From the NCBI GenBank assembly GCA_963664035.2, contig OY760867.2:496001-560000 (forward strand): a stretch of DNA of 64,000 nt, written 5' to 3'. A program made the translations under genes and the position numbers. Origin of the DNA: G958296245 sp963664035. GTDB lineage: Bacteria; Chloroflexota; Dehalococcoidia; Lucifugimonadales; G958296245. Under the pieces are notes generated by a model. The model was not told the origin of the DNA. It saw nothing but the letters and a program-made list of their open reading frames with translations, and did no database searches. Below are positions 52,229 through 60,885 of the stretch, piece after piece (the stretch's first letter is position 1; each line of letters begins with the position of its first letter).

Positions 52229-52552
52229 ATGGAGAAATGCAATGCTGTAGGCCGGGCGGCATACCTCAAGGCATGGTTCGAGATAGTGATACCCTCCGCG
52301 TGGGGCCTCTATTTAGGGATTGCCGTGCTCATAGAGGCGATAAGCGAGCCCTGGGCCGTGTTCCCATTCGCCCTCCTTGTGTTCGCATCCGTTCTGGCAC
52401 TACGACTGGTGTTCGGCAGGCTCCACGACCTGGGACTCTCCAGGTGGCTCGTGTTGTTTTTCCTGGCGCCGGCCGTGAACGTAGCCTTCATGGCCTTCCT
52501 ACTCTTTTGGCGCGGCGGCAAGTGTGAGCACAAAGAGCGCGAGGCTAAATGA
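52229..52552 (+). CDS. DUF805-like membrane protein
   Basis: The protein has 107 residues with three hydrophobic helices and the conserved RLHDLGLSRWLVLFFLAP stretch typical of DUF805. Start ATG 52229 lies 1 base after the DUF7662 stop. The stop overlaps a following 37-codon frame (ATGA). No function is established for the family. Confidence 0.75.
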   Translation: MEKCNAVGRAAYLKAWFEIVIPSAWGLYLGIAVLIEAISEPWAVFPFALLVFASVLALRLVFGRLHDLGLSRWLVLFFLAPAVNVAFMAFLLFWRGGKCEHKEREAK

Positions 52553-52662
52553 ACGCCTCCATCACAGAGGAAATCCTCAGGGAGTCACGCCGCATTGGCA
52601 AAGACCCCCTGTCCGTGGCCCTGGGAGACTCCTACACGGTAGGTCGGTGGGCGGTTAAGTAA
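52549..52662 (+). CDS. Possible 37-aa small ORF ahead of the VapC fragment
   Basis: The frame starts at an ATGA overlap with DUF805 and encodes a peptide beginning MNASITEEILRESRR. It lies where an antitoxin could precede the VapC fragment, but shows no recognised antitoxin motif. Confidence 0.25.
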   Translation: MNASITEEILRESRRIGKDPLSVALGDSYTVGRWAVK

Positions 52663-52679
52663 GGGAGGACAGGATTTAG

Positions 52680-52784
52680 GCTGTCGTAGCGACAATGCTG
52701 GCGCATGGGGAGCGCAGGCTGCTGACGTTCAACCCCAAGGACTTCCGTCGTTACGGCGACCGCATTGAGTTGGTGGGCGATTAG
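52680..52784 (+). pseudogene. VapC-like PIN domain toxin, C-terminal fragment
   Basis: A 34-codon frame, opened by an upstream stop, reads VVATMLAHGERRLLTFNPKDF, then RRYGDRIELVGD and a TAG. This matches the last helix-strand unit of VapC PIN toxins (xIAAxALxHGxRxLLTFNxxDFxRY), where the aspartate after N is a metal ligand. The N-terminal catalytic part is missing, so it is inactive. Confidence 0.65.
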
Positions 52785-52823
52785 CAGGGTCCCGGTTGGG
52801 AGAGGCTAAGGTAGGAGGGTCCG

Positions 52824-53915
52824 ATGGAAGAGGTCAAGATATGGGCGGTTGATGACGATTCTTACGCGGCGGCGGCGTTGGGGTCGAAGTCGGAGGTGGA
52901 GACCGAGGCGATGCTGGAGGAGACGCTCGTGAGGAACCCCGACATGCTGATCCGGGGCCTGAAGCTGGTCGGTAGGCAGACGCCGACGGGGGGCGGGCCG
53001 CTGGACCTGCTCGGCGTGGACCCGGACGGCAGGCTGGCAGTGTTCGAGTTGAAGCGCGGCACACTGACACGGGAAGCCGTGGCGCAGGTCATCGACTACG
53101 CTTCCTATCTCGACACGATGGACTTGGCTGATCTTGCCTGGCATATATCCGATCGGTCTGGCGAGCTCGGCATCGAGAAGATTGAAGACTTCCAGGAATG
53201 GTACGATCAGGACTTCGGGGATCTGGAGTCGCTGAAGCCGCTGCGGCTATTCCTTGTTGGGCTGGGGACAGATGAGACGACCGAACGAATGGTGGACTTC
53301 CTCACCAACAATAGCAGCATGGACATCTCGCTGCTGACCTTTCACGGCTTCGAGCACGATGGCAAGACCCTGCTTGCGAAGCAGGTGGAGGTGGAAGGAG
53401 CCATCGACCTCGACCCTCGCCCGGCAAGACGACGCGTGAGCGCGACGGAGTGGCGAGAAAGGTTGGAAAGGCGCATAGAAGAATCTGGTGTATCTGAGAT
53501 ATTCGGTGCCGTGGAAAACATGTTCCGGGAGAATTGGCCCGGAGCTAGTAAGCGCCACAGAGCTTATGGACTCGAGATCTTGCTTAAGGAACCAGCAAGG
53601 GCTGGAAGACGTGCGAAGTATGCACGCATCGGCGCTGGGGAGGGGAAGGTAAGAATAGTCTTCTTCCCACTGGCTAAGGCGTTGTGTTTGAATGAGTTCA
53701 CGCAGCCTGTGAGCGAGATTCCTTACGACACATGGCCGAAAGATCTAGACCCGCTGAAAAACGCTCGCACGGAGATTCAGTTCCATCTGACAGCGGAGGA
53801 GTGGGAGACTCACAAGGAGAGTCTGACCGAGTTGACGCAAGCGGTGTATTCGGCCTGGGAGAATAGGGATGCGGACGGGGAGCCGCCTGATTCGGAGTCT
53901 CCGCCCACGGAATAG
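52824..53915 (+). CDS. DUF91/NucS-like PD-(D/E)xK nuclease-type protein (2)
   Basis: The protein has 363 residues. The core GPLDLLGVDPDGRLAVFELKRG carries D61, E75 and K77, the D...ExK triad of NucS/DUF91. The next helices (AVAQVIDYASYLDTMDLADL) are also typical. The C-terminal half (about 210-340) differs from the other copy at 39.0 kb. It is a single gene with no obvious partner, in a lower-GC island containing a helicase and toxin relics. A defence or repair role is only an inference. Confidence 0.8.
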   Translation: MEEVKIWAVDDDSYAAAALGSKSEVETEAMLEETLVRNPDMLIRGLKLVGRQTPTGGGPLDLLGVDPDGRLAVFELKRGTLTREAVAQVIDYASYLDTMDLADLAWHISDRSGELGIEKIEDFQEWYDQDFGDLESLKPLRLFLVGLGTDETTERMVDFLTNNSSMDISLLTFHGFEHDGKTLLAKQVEVEGAIDLDPRPARRRVSATEWRERLERRIEESGVSEIFGAVENMFRENWPGASKRHRAYGLEILLKEPARAGRRAKYARIGAGEGKVRIVFFPLAKALCLNEFTQPVSEIPYDTWPKDLDPLKNARTEIQFHLTAEEWETHKESLTELTQAVYSAWENRDADGEPPDSESPPTE

Positions 53916-53969
53916 CCCGAGGGTGTTTCGAAGCCTGCGATAGCCCTTCGATAGACTCAGGCGATGGAA

Positions 53970-53996
53970 GGGCTGGTTTGAAACCAGCCCCTACGG
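53970..53996. repeat. Isolated core hairpin of the dispersed element (reverse orientation)
   Basis: GGGCTGGTTTGAAACCAGCCC followed by CTACGG, the reverse complement of the core in the complete elements. It lies just beyond the stop of the minus-strand retropepsin gene and might act as its terminator hairpin. Confidence 0.7.
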
Positions 53997-53997
53997 A

Positions 53998-54360
53998 CTA
54001 CTTCAGCCGTAGCGCCGGAAGTCTCTTGAGGGTCTGGTTGCGCGGGTCCACCTCGATGCCCAGCGACTCCAGGGCCGTCAATCCCAGCAGCGGCTCCGAT
54101 TCCGCCTCTGTCATTACGATCGTGGCCCCGATTACCTCCCCCATGAATTCAACGTCTGCGGTTGTGACGTCCAGGCGGATTTCGCTGCCGTCGGCCAACT
54201 CGTACGTCCTATGTCCCTTGGGCGCGAGGCCGATGGACTCCAAGTGCCGCCTGGGAACGAGGCAGTCGGTCGCGCCCGTGTCTACCAGGAATAGCCCTTC
54301 CCATACCCTGTCCGGCTCTGCCGGGTTCCGAATGCCAACGTTTACGTGGATTGCTCCCAT
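53998..54360 (-). CDS. Retropepsin-like (clan AA) aspartic protease-type protein (1)
   Basis: The protein has 120 residues from ATG 54360, behind GGGGAGATACGG. The active-site motif is LFLVDTGATDCLVP (DTGA at 27-30), and the hydrophobic-hydrophobic-glycine motif near the end is PLLGLTALESLG. One DTG site per chain implies a dimer, as in retroviral proteases. No retroelement genes are nearby and, unlike the copy at 59.1 kb, no DUF5678 partner is seen. The 210 bases before it hold no recognised gene. Confidence 0.8.
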   Translation of the reverse strand: MGAIHVNVGIRNPAEPDRVWEGLFLVDTGATDCLVPRRHLESIGLAPKGHRTYELADGSEIRLDVTTADVEFMGEVIGATIVMTEAESEPLLGLTALESLGIEVDPRNQTLKRLPALRLK

Positions 54361-54570
54361 TCCGTATCTCCCCATCGAGTTGGTAAAGCCGTCGCAGCCC
54401 GTCCTGCATGCCAGATCACGGGAAGGAGATGAGCTTCTCCAAGGAAAAAGCGACTGGGTTCGGGGCTAAAGCCTCGATGTGAGACGCTCGGCGACTCATC
54501 CCAGACGCTGGTACTTGCCTCATTATGCACATCGGCCTAGCTTATGGCCCCCATTCTAGGCCGTTGCCGG

Positions 54571-57207
54571 TTAGCCAGTGTCGATCTCGTCTGACGGGTC
54601 TTCGAAAGTCTCAGTCGCAACGTTCCACCAACCGAACTCCCACGCGTCAGCGTCAGCCGACGGCTCTAAAGAGGGTGCTTGGATCCACCGCATGAGTTCA
54701 GGCTGACCGGGTGGAGTAATGGCTTTTACTTGGTACCGCAACGCACCATCCATCATTGTGGCTTGGAGGATCTCTACATCCTCAGCGATAGTTCCGCTCT
54801 CCCGATAACACACCACGGATCCCGGCTTGAATACCTGCGCGTAGCCCGTTGGTTGATTCACGATGTCAACTCTAAATGGGCTAGCCGAAGCAAATCCAGA
54901 GATCGTTTTCCTTACTTTGCGTACAACCTCCTCTAAGTTAGTTGAGTCTTCAGACGAATCTGTTTGAACTGCTTTCATCAGTCGGTCGAGGATGCGATCA
55001 AAATTGAGATACAGGTTTTCGGTGAATCTCAGACTCCCGTAGGTCTGATCGAAGATTGTAACTAAACCAGCGCGCTGCCTCAGTCCGTTACCGTCTACAA
55101 CTGCGATGTTGCTCGAAGCCGAATCTACGTCTTGAGAGGACACACTGAATTCATGTGCGAACACTTCACGCAGCCGGTCCGAGAACGAAGTTTTGACGGA
55201 CTGGTTCCTAAACCATTCCTCTTCAATGCAAAGTACAACCCCTGTAGTTCGGAAATTCCTAGACCGTGCCTTCATATATGGATTAGTCTGCTGGAGTTCC
55301 TGGTACGAGTTGAAGTCTCCAGTTCGTCCATCGAAGTATCCATCAACTTTTTCGGTAATGAGCATTTCGCATTCTGCCAGGAATCCCGACTGACCGCGAA
55401 TTAGATGGCCGTCTAAGATTTCCTCGGATGTGATTGCAGCGTTGATCCAAGTTCTTATCCTTGGTCGTGTCGAACGACCATATTGCCCAACCTTCACTCG
55501 AACATACGGCTGCTCAAAGGTTCTGACATGCCATGCTGCAACGTAGTATGGACGCATCTTGTGAAAATACGTGGCGCCTGGATAACTTTCTCTCAAAGCT
55601 TGCAATTCACTGGATTCACCCAGGGGATCAGAATTCTCATGTAGCTTGATCTGGAAGTTGCGCTCCCCAACGTTCCGTAATGGGTAGCCATAGTGGGGAC
55701 TGTCACCACCCAACTGCGCGATCGCGTCATACTCCCTCGGTCTATTCCCCTCAGGCCGAGCTGCTTCATATGCCTCGCCAAAACCATTGGGCCATCCAAT
55801 GCCGGCTGGGAGTCGTGCTGGAGCAGCGAGAGCTTCCCGCTCGTCTGCAAGGCATCGTCCGTGCGCGAATTGCATGAACCGATTGTCGAGATATAGGTAG
55901 GACGGCTCAACCGACATATCATGATACTCTTTGAGCGTCGAGCCGTACTGACGAAACTCATTGGGTGGTCCAATTACCACGAACGCTCCAGGACCATTTC
56001 GACCAACCCGCCCTAGTCGTTGTCGGTACGCCTTGCGCGTTGTCGGCATACCAGTATTGAACCCCACGGCAAGAGAGGGAAAGTCGATTCCAAGTTCCAG
56101 TGCAGAAGTCGATACGACTCCCTTGATCATTCCAGAGCGTAACTCAGATTCGATCCTCCGACGCTCGGGCGCGGTGAAGCCGGCCCGATACGAACTCACT
56201 GCCTGGTCATTTAGGAGATTTGCCATATCGCGATCAGTAGCCATTGCTAAGGTTTCGACACCTTTTCTGGAATCCACGAACGTGATGAACGTCCCATCAC
56301 TTCCATTAGTGATCACTCGTCGCTGCAACTCGCGTGCCACCTCAAGTTCTCCACCTTCAGGACAGGCCACATGCGCGACAATACGAGTGTACCGCTGAGC
56401 GCCATCTGACCTGTCATCCACAACTGTAAACTTGGATCCTGTGAGCCGCCTCATGTGGTCAACAGGATTTGCAATAGTGGCTGTAGCAGCAACTAATTGA
56501 ACAGGGACACTATTGTCGTTATCTCGCAAAATATGATCCCGCGCCGCCAACAGCCGACGAACCAAAAATGCGAAGTTGCTTCCAAACACACCCTCTAGTG
56601 TGTGTGCTTCGTCCATCACCAGTATCGAAACTGCCCCTACATAAGACCTAATGAGCGGCATAGAGAGACGCGACATGAGCCATGATTGGCAGACATCCGG
56701 CGTCATCACGATGATCCGTGCCGTTCGGAGAATCTCTTCACGCTTTTCAAGTGGCTTTACAGTGCCATCAATCCTTCCAACGATGTTCGGGTCCAGCCCC
56801 ACGGCGCGGGCCATATCCCTCCAACTTCTCAGTTGATCCTCAACCAATGCGCGGAGTGGGTAGAACACGATGACTCGATTGTCGGGGTTGAGCAGTGTCT
56901 TGTGGAAGGCCAGTGCCCTGAAGATCATACTCTTACCCGAGGCCGTGCCTGTGGACACTACCACATTGTGCCCGGAACCAAGTGCTTCCAGAGCTTCTGA
57001 CTGATGAGTCCAGAGGCCAGAGTTGAACTCTCGATCTAAATAGGGGCCAACTTGTGAGTCGAACAAGAATCGGGGAACCTTTGCGAATCGGGCCGGTCGT
57101 CCGGGTATCTCGAATGACTCAACAACTGAAAAGGCAGGGTCTTCAAGAGTTCTGCGAACAGCGTCGTACATACTTTCAACTCCTTCATATCCCTCTACTT
57201 TGTGCAA
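54571..57207 (-). CDS. DEAD/DEAH-box helicase of MrfA/YprA-like type
   Basis: The protein has 878 residues. Helicase motifs in order: Q/region WTHQSEAL, Walker A STGTASGKS (85-93), DEAH (198-201) followed by TLEGVFGSNFAFLVRRLL, TATI, SALELGIDF and QRLGRVGRNG. This is the YprA/MrfA branch. The C-terminal part lacks the four-cysteine zinc site of MrfA and of DUF1998 proteins, so it may do another job. Base composition is clearly poorer in GC than the flanks, a sign of transfer. No adjacent DISARM (drmB, drmC) or phosphorothioate gene was found. It could be a lone DNA repair or antiphage helicase. Confidence 0.85.
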   Translation of the reverse strand: MHKVEGYEGVESMYDAVRRTLEDPAFSVVESFEIPGRPARFAKVPRFLFDSQVGPYLDREFNSGLWTHQSEALEALGSGHNVVVSTGTASGKSMIFRALAFHKTLLNPDNRVIVFYPLRALVEDQLRSWRDMARAVGLDPNIVGRIDGTVKPLEKREEILRTARIIVMTPDVCQSWLMSRLSMPLIRSYVGAVSILVMDEAHTLEGVFGSNFAFLVRRLLAARDHILRDNDNSVPVQLVAATATIANPVDHMRRLTGSKFTVVDDRSDGAQRYTRIVAHVACPEGGELEVARELQRRVITNGSDGTFITFVDSRKGVETLAMATDRDMANLLNDQAVSSYRAGFTAPERRRIESELRSGMIKGVVSTSALELGIDFPSLAVGFNTGMPTTRKAYRQRLGRVGRNGPGAFVVIGPPNEFRQYGSTLKEYHDMSVEPSYLYLDNRFMQFAHGRCLADEREALAAPARLPAGIGWPNGFGEAYEAARPEGNRPREYDAIAQLGGDSPHYGYPLRNVGERNFQIKLHENSDPLGESSELQALRESYPGATYFHKMRPYYVAAWHVRTFEQPYVRVKVGQYGRSTRPRIRTWINAAITSEEILDGHLIRGQSGFLAECEMLITEKVDGYFDGRTGDFNSYQELQQTNPYMKARSRNFRTTGVVLCIEEEWFRNQSVKTSFSDRLREVFAHEFSVSSQDVDSASSNIAVVDGNGLRQRAGLVTIFDQTYGSLRFTENLYLNFDRILDRLMKAVQTDSSEDSTNLEEVVRKVRKTISGFASASPFRVDIVNQPTGYAQVFKPGSVVCYRESGTIAEDVEILQATMMDGALRYQVKAITPPGQPELMRWIQAPSLEPSADADAWEFGWWNVATETFEDPSDEIDTG

Positions 57208-57275
57208 GGATAGCCAAGAGGTGCGGACACGTCAAGCTTAACTAGACCACCACGATGACAACAGTCATTATAATA

Positions 57276-59081
57276 TCAGCCCTCTCGGCCAGGCTCCGCG
57301 GGCAGCAGGACGTACGTGTCCGATTCGGGGTCGGAGTATCCGGCGAATAGCGCCTTGCCGGGTCCCGTGTTTTCCAGCAACGTTCGCCACGCGTCCGGGC
57401 TGTAGGCTTTGTAGGTGGGGTCCAGGTAGACGGCGCGGATATCATTCGCTTCGAGCCAGCTTTCCAGGTCTAGCAGCGCATCCTGGGACGGGGGGAGGTT
57501 GCGCTGCATCATGCGCGCGGCGTAGGGGACTTTCTGTCCATAGGCGGCAACCACGCTCCCCTCCTGCGCCGTTTCGATCAGGTATTGGAGCGCCTGCGCC
57601 GCGGGCGACGGACCAGGAGACGCCGGCAGCCTGGACCGGGACCCGATGTGGCTGACCGTGACCACCGCGACGCACAGCGCAACAATGAGCAGGGGCCTGA
57701 ACAGGCCGGCGGCCAGGAGCGCGGGCGCGAATCTGAGGGCCAGCGCGTAGCACGCCGCGCCGGCGAACAGCACGAGGGGGACAGCCCCCGACGGACCGTC
57801 GAACAGTATCCCGATCACCGTGGCGGCGGCCAACGCCGCCAGGACCGCGGCCCGTTCCCGCCGGTCCCCGAAGTTGGAGATGACGGCGACCGCGCCGATG
57901 CTTCCGATGACCATCAGGAATATGAACGGGAATTGCAGATACCTCGGGTGCCAGAACATCAGGACATATACGGAGAGATGCAGGTGCCATATCACCGCCA
58001 TGCCGAGCAGCCATCCTCGGCCCGACTTCCAGAGGCTGACGACGCCGCGGGCGACGAGGAACAGGAGAATCACCCCGACCCCGCCATACGTCGCGTCCAA
58101 CCCGCCTGGAAGCGCACGCAGCTGCCGGGCCGTTCGACTCAAGAATGCCCCGGGGTTACGACGGATGGCGTTGAATATGGAGTGCTCGTTCTCGGCCGGA
58201 GTCCCGTAGATTTCCTGGACGTCCGCGCGTCTCTTGAGCTCTCCGTCGCCGCCGGGGTATAGCCAGGGATAACTTCTCCTGTGCCCGTCCTCAAAAGCGC
58301 CGTACGTACGCGCCTCTGTCCCAAGCTCGAATTCGCCCGTGGTCAGGCCGTACGCGAGGATATACCCTCCGACGATCATCAGGAAGGGCAGCCCGGCAGC
58401 GGCGGCGACCCCGAGCGCACGGCCTACCCTTCCCTCTCGGCCCCAGCTCGTGAACCACGCCGTGAGCAGTAGGAAGGATACGAAGAGGACGATGCCGTCG
58501 TTGCGGGCGCAGGCGCCGAGGCCGACGAGGACGGACGCCAGGGCGAGACGCTTCAGCGAGCTGCTGGACCGGTACTCCAGGACGCTCCACAACGCGAGTC
58601 CGGACATCGCCATGAAGAGGGCGTCGCTGGCGTTTCCCAAGAACGGGATGAGCGTGACCCAGACGGCGGCCATCATCATGACGGCGTTGAGGTTTACGCT
58701 GGGAGCGACGCGGCTCATGCTCCTGCCGCACAGGTATACCGCGAGCCAGAACAGGACGAAGATGACGACACGCCCGCCCGCGGCGGTGTTCACGAACCAT
58801 TGGGGGGAGTCCTGGAACGGCAGATACGCGAGACCGTACAGGGCCATCGCAAGCGGGCTCCACGCGAAGACGCGCAGCTTGCCCTCGTCCACAAGCTCGC
58901 GCCCGCTGGCGATGTACGCCGACTCGTCCCAATTCGCGATCTGGTCGAAGGTGGGAGCGATGTCTGCCGACACCAGGAGGGCCGCCAGGAAGAAGAGCAG
59001 CGCGGCGACGGCCTGTTCGTGGTTGAGGGAGGCCAAGCCCTTGCGGGCGGCAGACTTCAGAACCGGGAGCGCCTTTACCAT
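57276..59081 (-). CDS. GT-C type glycosyltransferase (GT39/ArnT-like) membrane protein
   Basis: The protein has 601 residues and roughly eleven hydrophobic helices. The first loop has FDQIANWDESAYIASGRELV with the acidic DE motif of GT-C enzymes. RNDGIVLFVSFLL is a further conserved type of motif. A soluble C-terminal domain starts about residue 490. It probably transfers sugar from a lipid carrier outside the membrane. Its ATG overlaps the end of the retropepsin gene by 7 bases. Sequence differs from the Agl23-like protein at 12 kb. Confidence 0.82.
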   Translation of the reverse strand: MVKALPVLKSAARKGLASLNHEQAVAALLFFLAALLVSADIAPTFDQIANWDESAYIASGRELVDEGKLRVFAWSPLAMALYGLAYLPFQDSPQWFVNTAAGGRVVIFVLFWLAVYLCGRSMSRVAPSVNLNAVMMMAAVWVTLIPFLGNASDALFMAMSGLALWSVLEYRSSSSLKRLALASVLVGLGACARNDGIVLFVSFLLLTAWFTSWGREGRVGRALGVAAAAGLPFLMIVGGYILAYGLTTGEFELGTEARTYGAFEDGHRRSYPWLYPGGDGELKRRADVQEIYGTPAENEHSIFNAIRRNPGAFLSRTARQLRALPGGLDATYGGVGVILLFLVARGVVSLWKSGRGWLLGMAVIWHLHLSVYVLMFWHPRYLQFPFIFLMVIGSIGAVAVISNFGDRRERAAVLAALAAATVIGILFDGPSGAVPLVLFAGAACYALALRFAPALLAAGLFRPLLIVALCVAVVTVSHIGSRSRLPASPGPSPAAQALQYLIETAQEGSVVAAYGQKVPYAARMMQRNLPPSQDALLDLESWLEANDIRAVYLDPTYKAYSPDAWRTLLENTGPGKALFAGYSDPESDTYVLLPAEPGREG

Positions 59082-59536
59082 GGACTCGGGGAAGGTGCAT
59101 CCAATTGGATAATTCTATCAGCATGTACGACGTTGAACGTCAGCCGTTTGGTTGGTGGCGAATAACGCATCCGCCAATTATTCAGGATGTCACGACCCAA
59201 GAGGGATGGAATATCAATGAGGCTGTCGTTCGGCTCGACGATCTCCAGGTCAATCTCATACATGTAGAGAACTTTGCCGGGATCGTTGAATACGGCGGCA
59301 GCCTGTTCAGTATAGTTGTGGCTGATCCCGCCGATTCCAACAGATGGGGTAGTATTTCCGATCAATGCCTCGTAATCAAGGCCCATTCTCAAGCCGTCAC
59401 CAGGCGACAGGGTAGTCTTGTCCGCTCCAGTGTCAACCAAGAATGAGATGTCGGCCTGGACCTCCAATCGTGGAATGAATAAGCGCCCCTCTAAATAGGG
59501 GCGCTTGCTGGTGTCGCCGAATCTGCCCCGCAACAT
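59075..59536 (-). CDS. Retropepsin-like (clan AA) aspartic protease-type protein (2)
   Basis: The protein has 153 residues. The active-site motif is ISFLVDTGADKTTLSPGDG (DTGA at 35-38); the late motif is PSLLGRDILNNWRMRY, the usual second signature of single-domain retropepsin-like proteins. It is translated from an ATG that overlaps the DUF5678 stop (ATGattctcTGATG region), so the two are made together. Its own end overlaps the GT-C gene start. It may process or degrade a partner, but no substrate is known. Confidence 0.8.
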   Translation of the reverse strand: MLRGRFGDTSKRPYLEGRLFIPRLEVQADISFLVDTGADKTTLSPGDGLRMGLDYEALIGNTTPSVGIGGISHNYTEQAAAVFNDPGKVLYMYEIDLEIVEPNDSLIDIPSLLGRDILNNWRMRYSPPTKRLTFNVVHADRIIQLDAPSPSPW

Positions 59537-59805
59537 CAGAGAATCATGGTCCGAGGTTCGTCATGGATGAGCCTGACGATGGTCTGTCCACGCGGCAAGC
59601 CCTTGGAGTCAATCGCTTCCAGCACTGACTCCAGCGATTCGCCGTGCGCGCGGACTCTGCCGGAATGAAGAGCAACCCATCGTTTTGGGTAGCGCTCGAT
59701 CATCCGGGGATGGCGCGATGACAGGCGCATCGCCGTTTTGCGGAAAGACCGTAGCTCCGCGTCAACCTCGCGAGGGTTACCTATGAGGTCGGTTATCTCA
59801 GCCAT
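59536..59805 (-). CDS. DUF5678 domain protein
   Basis: The protein has 89 residues. The family pattern is PKRWVALHSGRVRAHGESLESVLEAIDSKGLPRG. Such small proteins are frequent beside retropepsin-like genes, as here. It is the first gene after a promoter whose -35 box overlaps a perfect 18-base palindrome. The arrangement resembles that of antitoxin-type regulators, but no DNA-binding motif is evident. Confidence 0.75.
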   Translation of the reverse strand: MAEITDLIGNPREVDAELRSFRKTAMRLSSRHPRMIERYPKRWVALHSGRVRAHGESLESVLEAIDSKGLPRGQTIVRLIHDEPRTMIL

Positions 59806-59835
59806 GGCATCCCCTATATGTCCTTCCGAGTGTTG

Positions 59836-59881
59836 AACTTAACGGGATTGACATAGCGTGTCAACCACAACATGTTGTGGT
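59836..59881 (-). promoter_or_regulatory. Promoter with perfect 18-nt palindrome overlapping the -35 (DUF5678-retropepsin operon)
   Basis: On the minus strand: -35 TTGACA (59864-59859), 17-base spacer, -10 TAAGTT (59841-59836), 31 bases before the DUF5678 ATG. The palindrome ACCACAACATGTTGTGGT (59864-59881) abuts and shares one base with the -35, a position expected of a repressor or activator site. A second, imperfect copy lies at 59917-59933. Confidence 0.7.
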
Positions 59882-59916
59882 CATCACGTCCACGTGTATT
59901 TGGATCCGCCCTCGCG

Positions 59917-59933
59917 CCACTACATGTTGTGCC
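59917..59933. promoter_or_regulatory. Second, imperfect palindrome copy
   Basis: CCACTACATGTTGTGCC resembles the 18-base palindrome (core ACATGTTGTG identical). Centre-to-centre distance is about 53 bases, near five helical turns, compatible with cooperative binding. Confidence 0.55.
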
Positions 59934-59955
59934 CAGAATCCTTGGCACGGGAACG

Positions 59956-60885
59956 CTATTTCCCCGCGGGGAAGACCTTTTCGGGCTGCCAGTGGGCTTC
60001 GGACGCGTTGTAGGCGAGGATGCCGATGAAGCGGCCGTCGGCGCCGTAGACGCGGCGGCGCTCCCCGGGGTCGGACGCCGGGACGCCGGGGCCCGTGGGC
60101 AAGGGCCTGCCCTGCCCGATCATGGCCTCCACGGGCTTATCTACCGTGATCGCCTCCAGGTGTTGCACCACCGCGTCGGGAGGGTGGACGAGAGCGGCCC
60201 AGCCGCCGTCCAGGAAGCGCTCCTCCGCCTCCTCCAGGCTTGCGGCGTCCTCGACGGAGAAGGGGCCGCTCCTGAGCCGCGCCAGCTCCTTCAGGCGGCC
60301 GCCGCAGCCGAGGGCCCGCCCCAGGTCGTGCGCCAGCGAGCGCATGTAGAAGCCGCGCCCGCAGGAGACCTCGACCGTGGCGTTGGGCGGCGTGTAGTCG
60401 AGCAGCCTTACGCCGTAGACGTTGACGGGGCGGGCCTCTCGCTCGACCTCTATGCCGGCCCTGGCGAGGTCGTAGAGCCGCTTGCCCTTCATCTTGAGGG
60501 CGCTGTACATGGGCGGGACCTGCATCACTTCGCCCTGGAACGGGGCGAGGGCCGCTTCGACGCGGGCCGCCGTGACGCCGGAGGGGTCGGCTTCGCGGAC
60601 GGTCTCGCCCATCGCGTCGTAGGTGTCGGTCTCCACGCCGAGCTCGACGACCCCCCGGTACGTCTTGGCGCCATCGACCACGTACTCCATCATGCGCGTG
60701 GCCTGTCCCATGCAGATGGGTATGACGCCGGTCGCTATGGGGTCGAGGGTGCCGCCGTGTCCGACGCGCTTCTGCCTGCTGGCGCGCTTGATGCGTCGCA
60801 CGACGTCCATGCTCGTCGCGCCCTTGGGCTTGTCGACGTTGAGTATGCCGTTGATGGCGGGGGCCTTCTTGTTGTCGCGCGTCAT
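59956..60885 (-). CDS. truB: tRNA pseudouridine(55) synthase
   Basis: The protein has 309 residues from ATG 60885, which overlaps the rbfA stop (ATGA). The catalytic aspartate is D48 in GHGGTLDPIATGV. GILNVDKPKGATSMDVV and SCGRGFYMRSLAHDLG are other family blocks. A C-terminal PUA-like part follows. It modifies U55 in the T loop of tRNA. It is the last gene of the translation operon. Confidence 0.95.
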   Translation of the reverse strand: MTRDNKKAPAINGILNVDKPKGATSMDVVRRIKRASRQKRVGHGGTLDPIATGVIPICMGQATRMMEYVVDGAKTYRGVVELGVETDTYDAMGETVREADPSGVTAARVEAALAPFQGEVMQVPPMYSALKMKGKRLYDLARAGIEVEREARPVNVYGVRLLDYTPPNATVEVSCGRGFYMRSLAHDLGRALGCGGRLKELARLRSGPFSVEDAASLEEAEERFLDGGWAALVHPPDAVVQHLEAITVDKPVEAMIGQGRPLPTGPGVPASDPGERRRVYGADGRFIGILAYNASEAHWQPEKVFPAGK

